A stretch of 64,000 nucleotides of DNA from Clostridia bacterium (GTDB lineage: Bacteria; Bacillota; Clostridia; Christensenellales; Borkfalkiaceae), in the NCBI GenBank assembly GCA_017504165.1, contig JAFVRR010000003.1, forward strand, positions 1-64,000. Direction: 5' to 3'. Numbering within the stretch: position 1 is the stretch's first letter; each line of letters starts with the position of its first letter. Shown here one piece after another: positions 60,854 to 64,000 of the stretch. Under the pieces are notes generated by a model. It searched no databases and was not told the DNA's origin. It saw nothing but the letters and a program-made list of their open reading frames with translations. The position numbers and the translations under genes are program-made.

Positions 60854-61710
60854 TAACGCCTATTTTATATTTAATCTTAATACTTTCAGACGTTTTTCAA
60901 TCGGCAACGACCAAACTGTTTAACGGCTGTAATGATAAGCCTCACGCTTACAATTTTTTAAAGTCGTTAACGGCGTTTATTATTATAGCAATTGCAAGTT
61001 GTGTAGGTTTTACTTTTCATAATCAAACTATTATATTTGCAGTCATTCATGGATTAGTTAGTGCTATTTCTATGTATGCAGGCTATAAGGCGTTATCAAA
61101 AGGCCCTATTGCATTGACAAGTGTTTTAGTTTCCTTTTCAGTAATTATACCAATCATTTGGGGTATTATTGCAAGAAAAGAAGACGTTTCTGTTTTTCAG
61201 TATATAGCAATTGCATTATTAGTATTTTCATTAATAACTATGAATTTAGATAAATTTAAAAGTGTTAATGGCGATAAAAAAACTAATTTTGCTTGGTTTA
61301 CGTTCGTCATTTTAACGTTTGTGTTTAACGGTGTTGGTGCAATACTCTCTAAAGAACATCAATTGTTGTACCCGTCGTTATATTTTAAAGAGTTTACGAC
61401 AATATCATTATTCGTATGTGTAATTGTGCATACGCTAATAATTGTAATAACAAAATCAAACCTTAATTTTAAAGAAATAAAAGGTAAAAAATTTGGATTA
61501 ATAGGTGGTATATGTACCTCGCTTTTAACGTTAGTTACGTTGCTCCTATCTGCTACTGAAAATGCCTCCGTCTTATTTCCTTTGCAAACTTCAGGTAAAG
61601 TTTTAGGCGTAGTATTGCTTGGGTACTTTTTATTTAAAGAAAAACTTAAACTAAATCATTACTTAACTATAATTTTAGGTTTAATTGCCGTAATACTTTT
61701 CAAAATTTAA
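60850..61710 (+). CDS. DMT/EamA-family transporter
   Basis: About 286 residues with ten membrane helices in the EamA arrangement (AISMYAGYKALSKGPIALTSVLVSFS and FPLQTSGKVLGVVLLGYFLFKEKL end the two halves). The ATG at 60850 overlaps the GH20 stop as ATGA, so translation is coupled; the longer frame from 60817 lies inside GH20. It resembles the transporter at 51569 in layout and also follows an intracellular glycosidase, suggesting uptake of the operon's sugar, or export. Confidence 0.78.
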   Translation: MITPILYLILILSDVFQSATTKLFNGCNDKPHAYNFLKSLTAFIIIAIASCVGFTFHNQTIIFAVIHGLVSAISMYAGYKALSKGPIALTSVLVSFSVIIPIIWGIIARKEDVSVFQYIAIALLVFSLITMNLDKFKSVNGDKKTNFAWFTFVILTFVFNGVGAILSKEHQLLYPSLYFKEFTTISLFVCVIVHTLIIVITKSNLNFKEIKGKKFGLIGGICTSLLTLVTLLLSATENASVLFPLQTSGKVLGVVLLGYFLFKEKLKLNHYLTIILGLIAVILFKI

Positions 61711-61731
61711 TGAATTTATCCTGTAATTCTA

Positions 61732-61760
61732 TTGATTTTAAATTTTAGATATGATATACT
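61732..61760 (+). promoter_or_regulatory. Promoter of the DUF5596-like gene
   Basis: TTGATT (61732-61737), 17 bases, extended TGA plus TATACT (61755-61760). Confidence 0.7.
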
Positions 61761-61787
61761 TTTTTTAGATTTTAAAGGAGTAATTTT

Positions 61788-63011
61788 ATGTTAGAAAATT
61801 TACTTAAAGACTTGAATGCGGAAATAGAATCTCCATATCTAGAAGAAGCGTATAATAAAGCGATTAAAGACGTTAATCCTTTTTATTTAACTGAAGAATA
61901 TCTTGAAAAGATATTTGAATGTAAAATAATTAAAGAAAACTGTGAAATTTTAAGAACTGCTTTAAAAGGAGTTAATAAAGTTGAAAATTTAGCTTTATTC
62001 GTTAAAATTTTATACCATATAATTGATTTAGGCAGAGGAAAAGGTTGCGCATTTACTAAATTGGTTTTACCTACTGCGCCTGAAAATAGTGAATATTCTA
62101 TTGCTTACGACTGCGCGTCGGCTTTTGCTATACTTGGTCATATGCCAAAATATAAAGAACAATTAAACGCGCGCGGTGTTGAAGATAGAATAGTTTACGA
62201 TACGATTAGTTTAATGGATATCAATATAACTATGGGCTCTGAAAAGGCAGGAAAGCCTATTTGTGACCATGAAACTTTTATTAGTTATGGCGCGTATATT
62301 TATACGGAAACTATTTGGATTGAAAGATTTAGGTTTCAGCTTACAAGTAGTTCTAAATATCCAATATACGTATTTAGAAATAAAGTTGGTGATATAAAAA
62401 TTATGATGCGTGACGTTTACGTTCACGAAAGTGGATACTTATGCGGTTCGGTAGGTATTCCTGATACTGAACCTGGCGCTTATGCGGAACTTACTGAAGG
62501 GGACGATTATTACGAAGGTTATTTTGTTGATAATAAAACTAACCTTGTTATTCCAACGCCACAAAGAATTAGTAAATCAGAATGGGAACTTTTATTAAAA
62601 CCTAATGAAGACGTTTTGAAAATTCACGTTCCGTTTGGGGGCAATTTCACGGCAGAAGTATTTGATAAAACCCTTAAAAAGGGGGAAGAAGTTATGAAAG
62701 CATTTTTCCCCGATAAAAATATTAAAGGGATATGCGCTACGTCTTGGTTCTTTACTCCTGCGCTTAAAGGGCTTTTAAAACCAACTTCTAATATTATGGC
62801 GTTTAGAAATTGCTTTACGCTTTATCCAAAAGTAAGTCAAGGGTATGACGTTTTTGAATTCGTTTTTGAAAACCCTATTAAATCTTACGATGAACTTGAC
62901 GTTGATAAACTTCCAGAAGACAACTCTTTAAGGCGCGGTGTGAAAGAACTTTTTAAAAAGGGTGTATATTTCCCAGAATTTGGCGCTTTTAGACCGTTCA
63001 ATAACAAATAA
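61788..63011 (+). CDS. Acyltransferase-like protein of the DUF5596 type
   Basis: A 407-residue soluble protein. The C-terminal part (LLKPNEDVLKIHVPFGGNFTAEVFDKTLKKG, then GICATSWFFTPALKGLLKPTSNI) matches DUF5596-type proteins, annotated as GNAT-like acyltransferases in Firmicutes; substrate and reaction are unknown. AAAGGAG precedes the ATG. It has its own promoter and terminator, and sits after the GH10/GH20/DMT operon, so it may belong to the same sugar programme, though nothing in the sequence proves this. Confidence 0.6.
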   Translation: MLENLLKDLNAEIESPYLEEAYNKAIKDVNPFYLTEEYLEKIFECKIIKENCEILRTALKGVNKVENLALFVKILYHIIDLGRGKGCAFTKLVLPTAPENSEYSIAYDCASAFAILGHMPKYKEQLNARGVEDRIVYDTISLMDINITMGSEKAGKPICDHETFISYGAYIYTETIWIERFRFQLTSSSKYPIYVFRNKVGDIKIMMRDVYVHESGYLCGSVGIPDTEPGAYAELTEGDDYYEGYFVDNKTNLVIPTPQRISKSEWELLLKPNEDVLKIHVPFGGNFTAEVFDKTLKKGEEVMKAFFPDKNIKGICATSWFFTPALKGLLKPTSNIMAFRNCFTLYPKVSQGYDVFEFVFENPIKSYDELDVDKLPEDNSLRRGVKELFKKGVYFPEFGAFRPFNNK

Positions 63012-63017
63012 ATTAAA

Positions 63018-63048
63018 ACCGCAATGCAAATGCATTGCGGTAATTTTT
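63018..63048 (+). terminator. Terminator of the DUF5596-like gene
   Basis: ACCGCAATGCA (63018-63028), loop AA, TGCATTGCGGT (63031-63041), then AATTTTT. Confidence 0.85.
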
Positions 63049-63148
63049 ATACTTTTTCATTTTTATGTAAGTTAATATAGTCCATATAATTATTCCAATC
63101 GTAATTTGATAGGAAATGAATGCCTTCTCTTAAATGGTAGCCAATTCT
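63047..63148 (-). pseudogene. Possible protein-coding remnant
   Basis: On the complement a stop-to-stop frame reads about 33 residues with no start codon: GYHLREGIHFLSNYDWNNYM, then DYINLHKNEKV and a stop. The even mix of residues looks protein-like for such AT-rich spacer DNA. The family is not recognised. The remaining 63149-63264 interval holds no other credible feature. Confidence 0.35.
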
Positions 63149-63264
63149 TCATTAATTTAATTATAGTTTACCACATTATTTTAATGAAAGCAATATTACT
63201 ATATAAAATAATTTAACCATAAAAACGTAAAGCGATTCATATAATACTCAATAGGGGCTTTTAT

Positions 63265-63843
63265 ATGGTAGAATTAATAAAAAATATAAAAATTGTTATA
63301 AAAAACAATTACTTTTTAGTAATTTTGGGGTTGGCAATATTTGGTGTTGGAACAATCGCTGGTTTTTTCGCTTTATCGGATAACGTTTTAGACTTTTATA
63401 ACGAGCGCGCTTTAAATTTTTACTCGTTGGCACTTGGCGGAAGTACGGTTAAGTTTATATTTATAAGAATAAGCAACTTATTTTTGCTATTTATACCTAT
63501 AATTATATTATCGTTAAATTCTTTTAGCAATTATATCAGTTTTATATTCGTTTTTTATAAAGGGGTAGTTTTAACAATTTCTTTTAAATGTTTATTTGTT
63601 GTATTTGGCTTTAACGGTATAATAATATTTATCGTGTTATCGTTAATTCAAAGCATAACAACCGTTATATCTATGCTAGCGTTTATAATTTTATCATCTT
63701 CAAATAAATGTAAAAACAAAGACGTGTTTTTTAAGAATTTAATAAAAATATCGGTGTTTACTTTAATTATTGCCCTTATTGGAATTCTTTTAGAATTTAT
63801 ATTACTAGTTACTTTTCTTAAACCTTTTAATTTCTATTTTTAA
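63265..63843 (+). CDS. SpoIIM-like membrane protein
   Basis: A 192-residue protein with about five or six membrane helices. It matches the SpoIIM family in length, topology and position near sporulation genes: the first helix IKNNYFLVILGLAIFGVGTIAGFF and a central FVFYKGVVLTISFKCLFVVFGFNG. SpoIIM, with SpoIID and SpoIIP, helps remodel septal peptidoglycan during engulfment. AGGGGC precedes the ATG. The motifs are weak, so another small membrane protein cannot be excluded. Confidence 0.6.
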   Translation: MVELIKNIKIVIKNNYFLVILGLAIFGVGTIAGFFALSDNVLDFYNERALNFYSLALGGSTVKFIFIRISNLFLLFIPIIILSLNSFSNYISFIFVFYKGVVLTISFKCLFVVFGFNGIIIFIVLSLIQSITTVISMLAFIILSSSNKCKNKDVFFKNLIKISVFTLIIALIGILLEFILLVTFLKPFNFYF

Positions 63844-63893
63844 GTATAAAATTATGCCGTTTACTTAAACTATTTCTATTAAAAGGAGTAAAT

Positions 63894-64000
63894 ATGAAAA
63901 AGAAAATAATTTTGCTTTTATCGGCAATTTTAGTTAGTTTTTCATTTTTATTTAGCGTTAACTACGCTAAAGGAGAAAAATTAAACTTTAAAGCCACTTT
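63894..64000 (+). CDS. Start of a secreted or lipoprotein-like gene, cut by the window edge
   Basis: An ATG after AAAAGGAG begins a frame of 35 codons, open to the window end. The N-terminus (KKKIILLLSAILVSFSFLFS) is a signal peptide: two or three lysines, then a hydrophobic core, with NYAKGEK after it. Being next to a SpoIIM-like gene suggests a sporulation or cell-wall enzyme such as a D-Ala-D-Ala carboxypeptidase, which cannot be tested here. Confidence 0.6.
   Translation, partial: MKKKIILLLSAILVSFSFLFSVNYAKGEKLNFKAT

Overview
The window looks like a chromosomal stretch of an AT-rich, spore-forming Clostridia-type Firmicute, probably an uncultured gut or rumen lineage. This rests on a dcw-type cell-wall and division cluster, spoVG, a complete spoIIAA-spoIIAB-sigF operon, a SpoIIM-like gene, canonical sigma-A promoters with 17-bp spacers, strong Shine-Dalgarno sites, and many cytoplasmic glycan-degrading genes. 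The species call is inference.

Layout. (1) 1-2835: a small accessory region with a truncated unknown gene, a DnaQ-like exonuclease with an FtsK-gamma-like tail, and an ATPase-like protein with no Walker A motif. It uses codons differently from the rest and ends at a gene tail. (2) 2836-3298: two copies of a 16-bp direct repeat and the beheaded 3' end of spoVD/ftsI. (3) 3288-14574: murE, mraY, murD, ftsW, murA, ftsQ, ftsA, ftsZ, spoVG (reverse) and murC. murF and murG are absent from their usual slots. (4) 14779-26833: sugar catabolism. A six-gene operon encodes a PfkB kinase, a PMI-like protein, a PIG-L deacetylase, a mutarotase-like protein, a fucose-isomerase-like protein and a D-lyxose-isomerase-like protein. 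An AraC regulator follows, divergent from a GH2, a second FucI-like gene and a membrane protein. (5) 26860-40255: housekeeping genes luxS, a CofE-like ligase, an MDR reductase, rpmE, a DUF1385-PrmC fusion, prfA, an aminotransferase, a P-loop/threonine-synthase-like pair, trpS, a DUF5685/J-protein/membrane trio and an RlmD-type methyltransferase. (6) 40258-47268: ASCH, DUF3267, GNAT, metallophosphatase, nitrilase-GDPD fusion, DUF4886, MATE and YitT genes. (7) 47295-54975: deacetylase-like, FAD oxidoreductase, GH36 and a DMT transporter, then a beta-propeller-like orphan and an MBL-fold protein. (8) 55122-57161: spoIIAA-spoIIAB-sigF and a convergent pgsA. (9) 57248-63011: AraC, GH10, GH20, DMT transporter and a DUF5596-like gene. 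(10) 63265-64000: SpoIIM-like gene and the start of a secreted protein.

The glycosidases at 22344, 49454, 58093 and 59444 all lack signal peptides, so they should act on imported oligosaccharides. No ABC or PTS transporter is visible. Instead, DMT-type carriers follow the GH36 and the GH10/GH20 genes. Two AraC proteins are placed to control neighbouring sugar operons, and two sugar promoters share a tandem AGTG-type upstream element.

The most unusual signals are the island junction in the spoVD tail; a terminator, promoter and ribosome-binding site folded into one hairpin at 1034-1072; a set of promoters whose -10 box lies 6-7 bases from an ATG with no ribosome-binding site (leaderless genes); matching palindromes over the ftsA and spoVG promoters; and several fused or degenerate enzymes. 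Functions are assigned from motifs read by eye. No database search was run.
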